A DNA stretch of 64,000 bases, from NCBI GenBank assembly GCA_023213395.1, contig CM041465.1:250983741-251047740 (forward strand), in the 5' to 3' direction. Both the position numbers and the translations under genes were made by a program. The notes beneath the pieces were generated by a model that saw only the letters and a list, made by a program, of their open reading frames with translations, was not told where the DNA came from and ran no database searches. Of this stretch, positions 10,628-20,735 are shown piece after piece; position 1 is the stretch's first letter; each line of letters opens with the position of its first letter. The stretch comes from Cycas panzhihuaensis. Its lineage: Eukaryota; Cycadophyta.

Positions 10628-11514
10628 CATTAAACATGTCGAGTGTGAATATTGTCAGATATATCTTATCCAATTCACACAAGTTGAATGAAAAAAAATA
10701 TAGAATCTAAAAATTTCAAATTTCTAATATCTTACACTTGAAAAAAATGCTGAAAATAACTACTAGAGAAGAAAAGAAACCTCGCACAACCTACGATAAC
10801 AATATAGGTCATGATGTAGGAGAAAAAATAAAACTATTAGAGAAGTCAAAAGAACCCTATATACTTTTAGAATAACTAGTTGATTGGGAAGACCATGATC
10901 AAGAAGCCTTGGTAATTATTGGATTGTTTATTATTGATGAACTCATCATCTTTATTGAAGGCAAAAAGTCTTTGCATAAGGTATGGTAAACCCTAATGGA
11001 CCTATATGAGACAAAGAATGAGACTCAAGTTTTGTACCTAAGAATTTTGCTTTATTCTTACAAAATGATTATTAATCACTCTATTTTGATGCATTTATAA
11101 AAACAAAAAGAGATCAAAGATTGGTTGGTGGCTATTGATGAAGGATATTAAGCATTACATTGAATAATCTACATGAAGGTTATTGCATATTTGTAACTAG
11201 TTTCTTCTTAATAGAAAGAATCAAGCCTCTCACTTTGGAAGAGCTTGCAAGGCTTCTCTAAAATGAAGAACAATACATTGGTAGGTATATTGATTATAGA
11301 AGCAACAACATAGCACTGACATCTAAGTTCAAGAAGAAAATGAATATGGGTTCTTCCAAAGGGAATGTTTAATCGTCTTCTCAAAGTCCAATCTTGAGTA
11401 AACCAAAAACCAAGTCTAAAAAGGATCTTAAATGTAATTATTATAATAAACAAGGTCATCTAGAAAAGATGTACTAGAAAAAGAAGGCTACTGTTAAGAA
11501 GGTTTACAAGACTC
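10628..11514 (+). pseudogene. copia-1 gag (UBN2-type) relic
   Basis: Plus-strand translation with several stops gives a Ty1/copia capsid region. About 10975-11075 reads VW-TLMDLYETKNETQ and LLYSYKM, and about 11430-11475 reads a mutated zinc knuckle (CNYYNKQGHLEKMY) whose last Cys has become Tyr. Gag forms the virus-like particle. The start codon is not identifiable, because LINE-1 entered the leader/gag boundary zone just upstream. The domain order continues directly into the protease. Confidence 0.75.
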
Positions 11515-12203
11515 ATGTTTTGTCTATTAGTAAAGATAAAACCCTTATATTATATGTTGCATTTGAAGAAGAAGTCACCCAATATGTTGATTGTAGTGCT
11601 ACTAAGCATGTCATTCATTACGAAGAGTGGTTCAACAAAATTAATAAAGGTAATTTTCAACCAATTATTTTGGGTGATAAAGGTCAACAAGTTACTATTG
11701 GGTGAGATATTGCCATCATTCATTAGTAAGATTCTATTTCTAAAATCACTAATGCACTTTATATACCTTTTGTGAAGTTTAACTTGCTTGTTGTAAGTCA
11801 TATAATAACAAATGACATGAAGGCTATATTTAACAAAAACTAAATTTGTCTTGAAAAAGATGATGATATAATTAACTAGGGTGTCTAAGAGAATAGAATA
11901 TATAAATTCTTTAGAACATATGAACTTTATCTTATTGCTGGTAGTTCTTTTGACGATTTATGGCATGACTATTTTGGTCATTTGAATTACTATAATTTTT
12001 AGTTGTTAAACAAGTTGTATATGGTACATGATTTTTCCTTTATTAAAAATGTAATAAGATTTGTGGAATCTATGGATTAGGGAAACAACAGAGAAAAAAT
12101 ATTATCAAGTTCATTTAGTAGGCAAGTGACAAATTAGAATTGGTCCATTCTAATTTATGTGGGTCAATCATGCTATGTTCACTTGGAGGAATAAGGTTCT
12201 TTA
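11515..12203 (+). pseudogene. copia-1 protease and pre-integrase relic
   Basis: Frame 11520-11705 carries a protease core YVDCSATKHVIHYEEWF in which the expected catalytic D-S-G is D-C-S. A GAG-pre-integrase block follows at about 11965-11995 (WHDYFGHLNYYNF). Integrase begins at about 12150 (HSNLCGSIM, then LGGIRFFM) and is cut at 12203 by the solo LTR. Integrase text resumes at 13285. Confidence 0.75.
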
Positions 12204-13279
12204 TGTTAAGAATTACACGATTTAATACTATAAATACATAATATCAAATACGTTAAGATTATACTAACTACATATGGGACAAAAATGAAATATACACTAC
12301 AATATAATACATAACCCTTTGGGGGAAATGATCATCTCTAACTTGCATTATAAAATAATACAAATATTTCTAGTACATGCTACCATATGGGTGTTCAATC
12401 GCATGCTAGGAACTAAATAGTCAAGAATAACTAAAACATGCAGAACTATATATATTATGATCCCATAATGCACATAAGATAGGAAAACACCATCTATAAT
12501 ACTATGGATTGAATATTATTCAACATTTCTCCATTAATATTTAATCCCTTAGCACATAATTGCTTCAAATATAATGTTGGTTCCAAATAAAAGTAAAACA
12601 TCTATTAAATCATATGGGTAACAAATTTGTGTAGTTGGTACTCCTTTAGAATGCCCTTTGTATACATGGCTTACTAATATTTTCTTGTACAACAACTTTT
12701 ACATGCTCTCATTCATGCTTGTTTACCATTTGTCTTACACTTGAGGAGAAATCAAGCCAAATATTCATACTCTTATCCACTAAACCATAAATTAAACCTA
12801 TACAAATGGTCAATTAAGCACAAACAAATGACAAAATACATTTTCTTTCAGGCACATGTTCCATTTTTAACACAAAAAACACCCTATCAAACTATAACTA
12901 AAACTTTAAGCCTTAAAAATAGTTATGAATGATATTTAAAATATAGCATGTGACCAATCGTCACGAAGCTATATGAGTCACCTCTTCCAATAGATAAAAT
13001 CTAATTTCAACATCACATAAGGGAGATATCAAAGATTTTGTGAGCAAAGGTACTTTAAAAAAAGGCAAAAATTAAAGTTAAAGCCCCTTTTCTCATTGTC
13101 TCTTAATCACTTGAAATTTCTACATGACTACCCCAAGGGTTAGGTAGATTTAAGATAATATTATAAAATAATTTAATATTATCTAAACATCAGGACAAAT
13201 AAATTTAATATTGATTTAACTACTATTCAAATATTTTGCCCATCATGGATAATTATATCACTTTCTATAATTTCTAACA
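12204..13279. mobile_element. Solo LTR with TSD CTTTA inside copia-1 integrase
   Basis: The insert begins TGTTAAGAATTA and ends TTTCTAACA, giving TGTTA...TAACA termini. It is flanked by exact CTTTA pentamers (12199-12203 and 13280-13284). Integrase reading resumes immediately after it (TYIDDFLRKTWVY). No internal coding region, PBS or second LTR is seen, so this looks like an LTR left by intra-element recombination. Orientation is undetermined. Confidence 0.82.
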
Positions 13280-13802
13280 CTTTATAACCTATATTGATGA
13301 CTTCTTAAGGAAGACTTGGGTCTATTTGCTAAAGAACAAGTTAGAAGCCCATTTTAGGATTAAAGAATTCAAAGCTAGAGTTAAGAACGTCTCATGTATA
13401 AAAGTAAAAGTTCTAAGAAGTGATAGCATAGATAAGTACTTATCAAATAACTTCATCAACTTCTATAAGAGCCATGGTATTAAGTGACAATTTTAAACAC
13501 CTTATACTCTGTAAAGAAATAGAGTTTCTAAAAGAAAGAATCATACAATTAAAGAAATGGCTTGGTGCATGCTTAAGGGTAATAACATCTCTTATAATTT
13601 TTGGGATAAAGCTATACATATATGCTTATTAAACAGAAGCCCTATAAAGTAAGAATTCTAAAGAATCCTAGACTAGTAAGACACTCTCTATTTAAAATAT
13701 CCATGTATTGGAATACATAACTTATGTTCATGTACCTAATAATAAAAGACATAAGTTGGATAATAAAAGACTAAAATGTATTTCATTTGGATATCATGAA
13801 TT
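13280..13802 (+). pseudogene. copia-1 integrase core, second part
   Basis: Translation gives YIDDFLRKTWVYLLKNK (catalytic-core start), then at about 13545 KEMAWCMLKGNN with ISYNFWDKAI, and finally FGYHE at about 13785-13800. These are standard copia integrase and post-integrase landmarks. The TRIM-like element interrupts at 13803. Text resumes at 16571 in the same phase of the conserved block. Confidence 0.78.
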
Positions 13803-14138
13803 TATTAGGTAGTACTAACCCAAATGAATATTTAATTGATATAAATCAATATAGTTATCTCTTTAATGTGTACTAGGGGGTCATAGTGTGCATATTTCTT
13901 TATTATACTTAGTCATTAGTTGACTAAGTGGCTTTTGGAGCGTGATTGGACAACTAAGTGGTGACATGTACCCCATATATATATTGATTTAGCATAATAC
14001 ACTTAGAAGCAATAATTTCCTACAAGTAGCTTGTGTTATATATTTATACATATTCTTTCATTTATTATTCACTTGTATGCCTTTAATTTCACGGCCTTAT
14101 ATGATCTTGGACTTATGTATAGATATTTATTTCTAACA
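13803..14138 (+). repeat. TRIM-like element 5' LTR
   Basis: It aligns from its first base (TATTAGGTAGTACTAAC, against TGTTGGGTGATGTTAAC in the partner) and ends TTTCTAACA. Most differences in the opening 30 bases are G/A or C/T, so the start TA is a mutated TG. Confidence 0.87.
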
Positions 14139-16168
14139 AGTGGTATAAGATCTCTAGGGTTAAGCCAATTTTGACCCTTATTAGGCTATACGACTATAAG
14201 TATGTCCACCTGTCAAGGGTTTATTCTAAACTTGTTTCAGTATACCTATTTGTGACCAGTAAAGGTGGGTAGCCTACTTGTTTATAAGGTGAGGTTTTAC
14301 TATAGGTTGTAGGTGATTTCAAATTGCAGTTATATAAGACACCTAGAAGCATGTTGGTGCTTATGAAAAAAATCTAACTAGGGACGTAGGTGTTACTATT
14401 ATCTCAAATACCACAAAGGTCTATCACATGGTTGATTCATTATTTGACTAGTTATTTGTATGTTTTGCTAATAAACATATAGGTGTTACATGTGAATCCA
14501 AGAGCGAGGCTTTGAATATATGCCTAATTACCTTATGAAGCTAGTGCTATGGCAAGTAGGCCACAAATTTACCCTCTGTCATGAATGGAACCATGATTGA
14601 TAAGGGTTTTGTGGTATGGGAAGAATAACAAATAATTTGTTGGCTCACTTTAATAAAAATTAACATGTTTGGGGTTAGATGCAGAGCTTGTTGATACATT
14701 GAAAACCTATATATATGAGGGTTTGTAGGTTTGTTAGGGTTCTTATTTAAAGGACATTATCCCATCAATATGTTAAAGGTAAAAGTTACCATTTGATGAA
14801 GAAATTGGAGCATTGGGTGAAGGATCTCTCTATTTCTAAGATATAGTAGATTGTAAGGGGGAAATCTAAGGTCATAATAGAGGCTATAAGCTGATTTGAG
14901 AGCCATACTGATGTATGCTGGAACAATAAGGGTTTATATATTTTCAATAGGTTTTGGAGCCAAATTTTTCTCATGTTTTGCTCATATTTTGGCTCTGTAG
15001 CTTTTGCAGAGAATATGTTAGTGTTTTGGCAATATGTTAATGTGATTTGGAGCTATGCTTGGATGTTGATTGGCTACAACAGTGGTTGGGTAGCTCTGTT
15101 ATAGGGCTGGATAGATTTGAGGCATGCTGGGCATTTATTTCTTATGAATACTCATTGATGAGTGAATAATTTCCATTCTTGTCACTTTTAATAGGTCCAC
15201 AATATCAAAAAACCTTAATATACATCTTCTGGATTGAGAAATAGTTGAAGAACAATCTATTGGATGGAATTGATAGTGTTTGGGTGACTTTGTGAGGGTT
15301 TGTGTGCTTATAATTACAAATATCTTATTTTTTAAGCATAGTTTTCATGAAAGTAACATCACTAGTAGATCCACAACATAAAAAAATAGTAGCCTAATGT
15401 ATTCAAACTAAGAAATCACTGAAAAATTACTTGCAAATGTTGTCGAAAGCCCTATGGTTGTGCACACAGGTTGCATAACTCAAACGACAAAATGAAATTT
15501 GATTTTTATTTTTCTAAAGTTTACAAACTTTATGATGCATTAAATTATTTTTAAAGAGTTTTTTAAGTTTGTTTAGTCCTCGATGAATGGGTATTTTAAT
15601 GTGATTAGAGGCTAACTCAGAAGGATTATTTTTTATTTTTTGACCTTTTTCACTCGAAAGTGTATATATGCTCATAAAAAAAAGGTTATAACTCTTTCAT
15701 ATGACATTGGAATTAAGTGTCATCAATTATATTATGAAGCTAACTCGCGAGGATTTCCTATGATTTCTTAAGGCTCTTTTAATGGTGTGAAGTTTAGATA
15801 TCAGTTTGATAGGGTTTTAAAATGGAGTTCATGATTAAAACAAAAGTGCTTTCTCACTTATTTAAGCTTAGATAGCCATTTTTGTAAGTTTGTTCCATGG
15901 TGCAGTAGATGGAGCTAAGGGTTTTTGGCTCAAATTTTCTCCTGAAGGTACAACCTCAACTAGGAGAGATAAACGCATACGAAATATGAGCAAGTGAAGG
16001 CTTCTTAGTAGATAAATATTGGTGAACCATGTATGAGAAGTCCATTCTAGAGGACTGGCAAGTATAATGACTAGTTACTTATGTACTTCAATAGAAGTTT
16101 GGATTTTATATAAACTTGACATCAAGATTTGAAGTAGTTATGTGATATGGTTTAATATTAAGAGGAAA
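14139..16168 (+). other. Interior of TRIM-like element, non-coding
   Basis: It contains the PBS at 14141-14152 and the polypurine tract just before 16169. I find no retroviral domain and no frame above 62 codons. A 'ttggagc..tat' phrase recurs between about 14880 and 15060, which could be relict tandem structure. Confidence 0.65.
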
Positions 16169-16336
16169 TGTTGGGTGATGTTAACTGATATGAATATTTA
16201 ATTGATGTAAATCAATGTAGTTATCCCTTTAATGCATACTAAGAGGTTATAATATGTATATTTATTTATTATAATTAGTCATTAGTTGACTAAGTGGATC
16301 TTGGAGTGTGATTAGATAACCAGGTAGTGATATGTA

Positions 16337-16401
<65 letters not shown>

Positions 16402-16570
16402 TAGATATAGATATAGATATAGGTTTGGCATAGTATAATTAGAAGTGATCAATTTTCACAAATAACTTGTGTTATGTGTTTGTATTCTTTCATTTGGTAT
16501 TCACCTGGATGCCTTTAATTTCATAGTCTTATATGATCTTGGACTTGGGTATCGACATTTATTTCTAATA
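16169..16570 (+). repeat. TRIM-like element 3' LTR with (TA)n expansion
   Basis: It begins TGTTGGGTGATG and ends TTCTAATA. It is about 66 bp longer than its partner, mostly because of an alternating TA run at 16342-16399 followed by GATA/GATATA units. The 5' LTR has only a short 'catatatatattg' at that point. Confidence 0.87.
16342..16399 (+). repeat. (TA)29 microsatellite
   Basis: 58 bases of alternating TA, then imperfect GATA and GATATA repeats to about 16422. The run lies within one LTR only. Confidence 0.95.
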
Positions 16571-18290
16571 GAATCATCTAAAATATATAGGATATGGAAT
16601 TAGTAGAAGAGAAACTTGTAATAAATAGAGATGTTATGTTTGATGAATCTATTAAACCTTTTAAAAGCATTATTTTCGTTATTTATGGTAAAGGCAAAAG
16701 CGTGGATGTTGATAAAAAATAAGACATTTATGTTTTTGAGAAAATATAGGAGGGGTTACCATCTCCCTCCTCTCTTCCTTTTGAAAGGAAGTTACCAAAG
16801 CAGAATTTGTAAATTGTAAAAGAGTCTAATATTTAGTTCATTGGAAGAATTCTATGAAGGATGAGCACAACTCCATCTTTAAAAATAAGACTTGGCATCT
16901 TGTTAAACTTCCTTCAAATAAGGTGGTTATTGACTATATATGGATATATAGAGAGAAGTATTGATTTGATGGTGAAGTTGTGTCCAAGGGGCATCCACAA
17001 AATATAGGTGTGGATTTTAAGAAACCTTTACACCTAGAGCAAAGATGAATACCATTTAAATGCCAATTTATTTTACATCTTATTTTAGTTAGAAATTGCA
17101 CCAAATGGATGTAAAAATTGCTTTCCTCAATGGCATTCTTGATGAAGATACATATTTAGATCAACTTGAAGGTTTTGTGTAAGTTGGAAAAGAACATCTT
17201 ATTTTCAAGATGAAAAAATCTCTATATGGGCTTAATCATGCATTGAAAGCATGGTATTCATGCATTGATTATTATTTACTTTTACTTGGGTTCACTAGAT
17301 GTGAATTTGATCATAATTTATGTGTGGAGAATGAGAAAGATAAAATATTCATAGTCTTTTTTTATATTAATGATATTACTATTATAGGGAGTGATGCCTT
17401 AAAGATTAAATCTTTAAAGGAATAGCTTAGCAAAGTGTTTAAGACAATAGATCTAAGTCTTATAAGCTATTACCTTGTTTGAAAATTTGACAAAAGAGTG
17501 ATGTCATCTTTCTATCACAATCAAAGTATATAGATGTTTTGTTAAGGTATTTTTATTTAAAGGATTCCAAGTTGATAACTGTTATTGAAGTCAGTCTCAA
17601 ACTTACTAAAAAAAATAATGGCAAGGTTGTTTATTCAATATTGTATAGGAAGTTGATAGGTGGTTTCATCTACCTAACTACCACTAGGACTAATATTTAT
17701 TATGATGTTGTAGTTCTATCTTGATTTATGAGTATTCTATCCATTTCTCATTAGAAAACAATAAAGTACATATAAGATACATAAGAGGCAGTATTGAGTT
17801 TGGACTCATGTTTTTAAAATATGTTGAATTCAAATTGAAGGGTTTTACTAACTCAAATTATGCTAGTGATGTAGATGATAGGAAGTTTGCACTAGGATAT
17901 GTGTTTATTATTAGTTATAGTATGGCTTATTGGTGTAGCAAGAAACAAGCCACAATTTCCTTATCATCAACAAAATTTGAATACAAGGAAGCAATCATAA
18001 CCACCTATGAAATAATTTGCCTCAAAAGGCTTCGTACCAATTTTGGACTTGAGTACAATGATCCTACACCTTTGTTCTATGACAATCAAAGCATAATACA
18101 ACTTCTAAAAAATCCTTTCTTTCATTCTATGATAAAGCATGCAAAGATTCATCATCATTTTATTTGAGAGTAAGTGTAGTGTAAAGCAATCAGGTTGGTC
18201 TATTGTCTAACTAAAGATCAAGCCACTAACATTCTCACTAAAGCCTTAAATCCTAAGAAATTTAAAAGGTTTGTAAGAGATAATGAATCA
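16571..18290 (+). pseudogene. copia-1 reverse transcriptase and RNase H relic
   Basis: The integrase tail resumes at 16571 (VINRDVMFDE-like at about 16615). RT landmarks: MDVKIAFLNGILDED (about 17107), MKKSLYGLNHALKAWY (17210) and the catalytic block FYINDITIIG (about 17367), where the family YVDD is YIND. RNase H follows at 17721-18167: GFTNSNYASDVDDRK, WCSKKQATISLSSTKFEY, KHAKIHHHF. Stops and frameshifts break the pol frame repeatedly, for example at 17425 and 17724. The order integrase-RT-RNase H confirms Ty1/copia. Confidence 0.87.
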
Positions 18291-18298
18291 TGAGGGGA
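18291..18298 (+). promoter_or_regulatory. copia-1 polypurine tract
   Basis: TGAGGGGA directly precedes the 3' LTR. It is the expected plus-strand primer site. Confidence 0.8.
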
Positions 18299-18522
18299 TG
18301 TTAAAAATAGTTGTTAAGTCATTATTTAACTATTATTTAATTATTTATCTCTTATTCATTGTAAATCATTCACACTAATTGATTCTTCATACACCCTTAT
18401 TAGAATAACTAAGTGACAATCTTATATGTTAATGCGTGAGATGTTTATAAACTATGATATAAATATAAGATTTTTATTATGTAAATCTTTAGTTCATTGT
18501 CTCATCTCTGCATACACCAATA
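18299..18522 (+). repeat. copia-1 3' LTR
   Basis: It starts TGTTAAAAATAGTTGTTAAG and ends CACCAATA. It is shorter than the 5' LTR mainly because the 67-bp segment is single here. Confidence 0.83.
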
Positions 18523-19270
18523 GATTGAAACAAGTTGCCCCCCCTCATTTAGTTGCTCTTGCCATCTAAATCCAACAACTCATCACTCTTGGGTATATTA
18601 TATTATTCTTTCACAAACCCTTTGTAGCTTAACAAATTAAGAGATATAGTAACTAATGTTGGTTCTCATCATCTTTCAAAGGCTTTGAGATATATGTTTT
18701 TCCATTAAATTACACCTCATAAGCATTCCTCTCACTATCATGCATGGCACATTTATCAAATTACCAAGGCCTACCTAATAGTAAATACTAGACATCCATA
18801 ACTACCACTCAGATAACACTTTATTCTCATAAGGACTAATACTAAAAGAAACACTCCATGATTGATTTATTAACATGTGAAATCCTAGATGGATTTGGAT
18901 TTGGAAAGTAATCAAGTTGTAATTTATACACCATCTCTATACTCACCAAATTATTAGAAGACCCACTATTAATTATCACCTTGTACACCTTCCCTTGGCA
19001 TTTGCTTTTAGTTCTAAAAACTCTCCTTTTCAAATAAACTTCTGAGGAATCTTTATTATTCATAACTAAAATTCTTTGCAACACCAAGTTCTCCCTTATC
19101 TTTGCTTCAAATTCAATGGTTTAGGCATCTCCATGGTCTCTCATAGGCTAGTCTTAGGCCATCATGATTTTATTCCCAACCCTAGTTCTAGGGTTACATG
19201 GGTAATCTTAGGCTTTATGGGATTTATTGAAAATGAAGTGCCTCAATGGTTTTCTAAAACCACCAATAGA
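18523..19270 (-). pseudogene. E0 protease relic and flanks
   Basis: The minus-strand frame 18842-19087 carries VYKVIINSGSSNNLVSIEMV, a Ty3/gypsy protease whose catalytic Asp has become Asn (expected IIDSGS). Sequence left of it (18540-18840) has gypsy-like remains (VPCMIVREMLMRCNL) and several stops. The copia-1 3' LTR abuts at 18522. Confidence 0.65.
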
Positions 19271-20160
19271 TTATCCTCTACATCTACCTCTAAAGTCTCT
19301 TCCTCCATGGAAAACTGGCTTACCTTTCTTAAGCTCATCACTTTTGTTGGGTTTAGGAAAACCTCCTCTTCCATGAGAACTATTACCACCTTTACCCACC
19401 TTCTTGCTCTTGCCTCTATTATATTTCTCTAGGGCTTTTAATGCATATTGGAAATATTCTTCCATAGAGCATATCTTAAGTAGGGCTAATTCATCTTAAA
19501 GCTAGAAACATAGCCTATTAACATACTTTGTTGCTGCCCTTTCCTCCTCTTCATATGTATTTATTCTTATTTACAACCTCATGAACCATTTGGTATATTT
19601 GTACACTAACAAATCCTTTTATCTCAAAATTTGAAATTGTTTTAATAAGTTCTATAGATAATCAATAGGTAAAAATTTAGCTCTTAATTGCTTTATCATT
19701 TTCGGATAAAGTTTTATCTTATTTTTTCTCCTACTTCTTCTTATATATTGGTGACTATCCCACCATAAAATAGCATGGGATTTTATATTCGCAAGTATAA
19801 TTTTAATCTATAGTGATTGTCCTTATTAACACTCTCCATATCAAAGTAGTGTTTTAGTTCTTGTACCTAATTTATGAACAAATCTAGATTTAGGTCTCTT
19901 TGAACTTAGAAATTTCTGCTCATACCCTAGCTTCATTTTTAGACATTACCTCAATTAACCTCTTCATATGGTGAAATTTCTACTCATACCTTGGCTTTAT
20001 TTTTAGACATTACCTCAATTAACCTCTCCATACAGTGAATAACATGTATTGGATTTCTATGGTTCTCGTGTTCTTCTTTGGACATATCTTATTACAATTT
20101 ATTTTCTAAAGCTTATATCCTTCTAAATAGTTCTTCACTAATAAGCCACCTACTTGTTAC
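19271..20160 (-). pseudogene. E0 gag relic
   Basis: Minus-strand translation gives a basic Gly/Lys/Arg-rich segment (19271-19465: RGKSKKVGKGGNS, HGGRDFRGRCRG) of the kind that precedes a gag knuckle. Upstream are broken capsid-like fragments with YKMVHEVVNK-type text and a duplicated MERLIEVMSKNKA block. Many stops. Gag of a Ty3/gypsy element is the best reading given the protease next to it. Confidence 0.5.
19910..20037 (-). repeat. 64-bp tandem duplication in E0 gag
   Basis: 19910-19973 and 19974-20037 share AAATTTCT(G/A)CTCATACC and ACATTACCTCAATTAACCTC with few mismatches. On the minus strand it duplicates an ERLIEVMSKN-type helix. 64 is not a multiple of three, so the duplication shifts the frame. 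Confidence 0.9.
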
Positions 20161-20221
20161 ATTCTCCCTTCCTCATCGACCTCAATTCATCTAGAATACC
20201 CTTTAGGCTATTTGTAAGGTT

Positions 20222-20233
20222 GCTATAATACCA
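20222..20233 (-). promoter_or_regulatory. E0 primer-binding site
   Basis: GCTATAATACCA on the plus strand is the complement of TGGTATTATAGC, 10 of 12 matches to the initiator-Met PBS. It orients E0 on the minus strand. Confidence 0.65.
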
Positions 20234-20237
20234 AAAT

Positions 20238-20730
20238 TGAGGTTGCTGAAGTAATAACACTACTTGCATGCCAAGATTTGCAACCAAATTATTTTAGTAG
20301 AAAAAATTGATTATAATTCTATTTGATAATCAATCAAAGAACACCATAAAAATCAATATGAAAAACATTTTAATTCATTAACAAAAGTAAGAATTACATT
20401 ATTAAGGAGAACATATTTAACCAAAATAATAGCATCTATACACTCTTTTTTCTTAAACTTTTTATTCCAACTAAAACCACCAAAAAAACTTATTAAAAAA
20501 AGTAAGAAACATTTGGGAAAGGTTCTCATAATGGAAAACTCAAAAATTTGTCTTCCCAAATTTAATCATCTAATAGATAACTAACACTAATTTAAATTTG
20601 AATATGCAAAAATAAATGTCCATGCAAAGTAACATATGAAGGAAAAAAGCAACCATGTAAAGGGAAATGCCATATAGATTCTAAAAGAGGCAAGCAAGTA
20701 TAACATAGATTTTGGCATTAGTTGTCCACA
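20238..20730 (-). repeat. E0 right (5') LTR
   Basis: Homologous to 1467-1876. The boundary near the PBS is either 20238 (TGAGG) or 20263 (first clear homology). It ends GTTGTCCACA at 20730, after which LRR codons resume. Confidence 0.6.
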
Positions 20731-20735
20731 TCACA

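Larger units (their letters stand above)
13803..16570 (+). mobile_element. TRIM/LARD-like non-autonomous LTR element
   Basis: A complete small LTR element with LTRs at 13803-14138 and 16169-16570, a PBS (TGGTATAAGATC, 14141-14152) and a polypurine stretch (AAGAGGAAA, 16160-16168). The flanking duplications are GAATT (13798-13802) and GAATC (16571-16575). Its 2.0-kb interior has no gag-pol signature. It depends on another element's proteins by inference. It splits the copia-1 pol frame exactly at the duplicated site. Confidence 0.88.
2907..18522 (+). mobile_element. copia-1: Ty1/copia retrotransposon, heavily interrupted
   Basis: A plus-strand Ty1/copia element with 5' LTR, PBS, gag, protease, integrase, RT, RNase H, polypurine tract and 3' LTR, in the copia order (integrase before RT). 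Both LTRs begin TGTTARAAATA and end (C/T)AACA or CAATA. Flanking pentamers AATTA (2902-2906) and GATTG (18523-18527) differ only by two G-to-A transitions and are a plausible aged duplication. It lies inside E0. It was later hit by LINE-1, a solo LTR and a TRIM-like element, so about 10 kb of its 15.6-kb span is foreign. All its reading frames are broken. Confidence 0.88.
1467..20730 (-). mobile_element. E0: decayed LTR retrotransposon inserted in the LRR gene
   Basis: Two diverged LTR copies (about 1467-1876 and 20240-20730) bracket this interval, and the LRR gene resumes directly outside both. Flanking pentamers TCATA (1462-1466) and TCACA (20731-20735) fit a decayed target-site duplication. 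Coding relics read on the minus strand: gag at 19271-20160 and a Ty3/gypsy-type protease at 18842-19087. A primer-binding site complement (GCTATAATACCA, 20222-20233; 10 of 12 bases match the initiator-Met PBS) sits left of the right LTR, so that LTR is the 5' one. RT, RNase H and integrase are not seen. Once copia-1 is subtracted only about 2.7 kb of interior remains, so the element is internally deleted or non-autonomous. The left start of the right LTR is uncertain: 20238 by PBS adjacency, 20263 by homology. Confidence 0.7.

Noticed and set aside
19076-19432. 118-codon plus-strand frame
   Set aside because: Antisense to the E0 gag/protease relic, which has the recognisable motifs.
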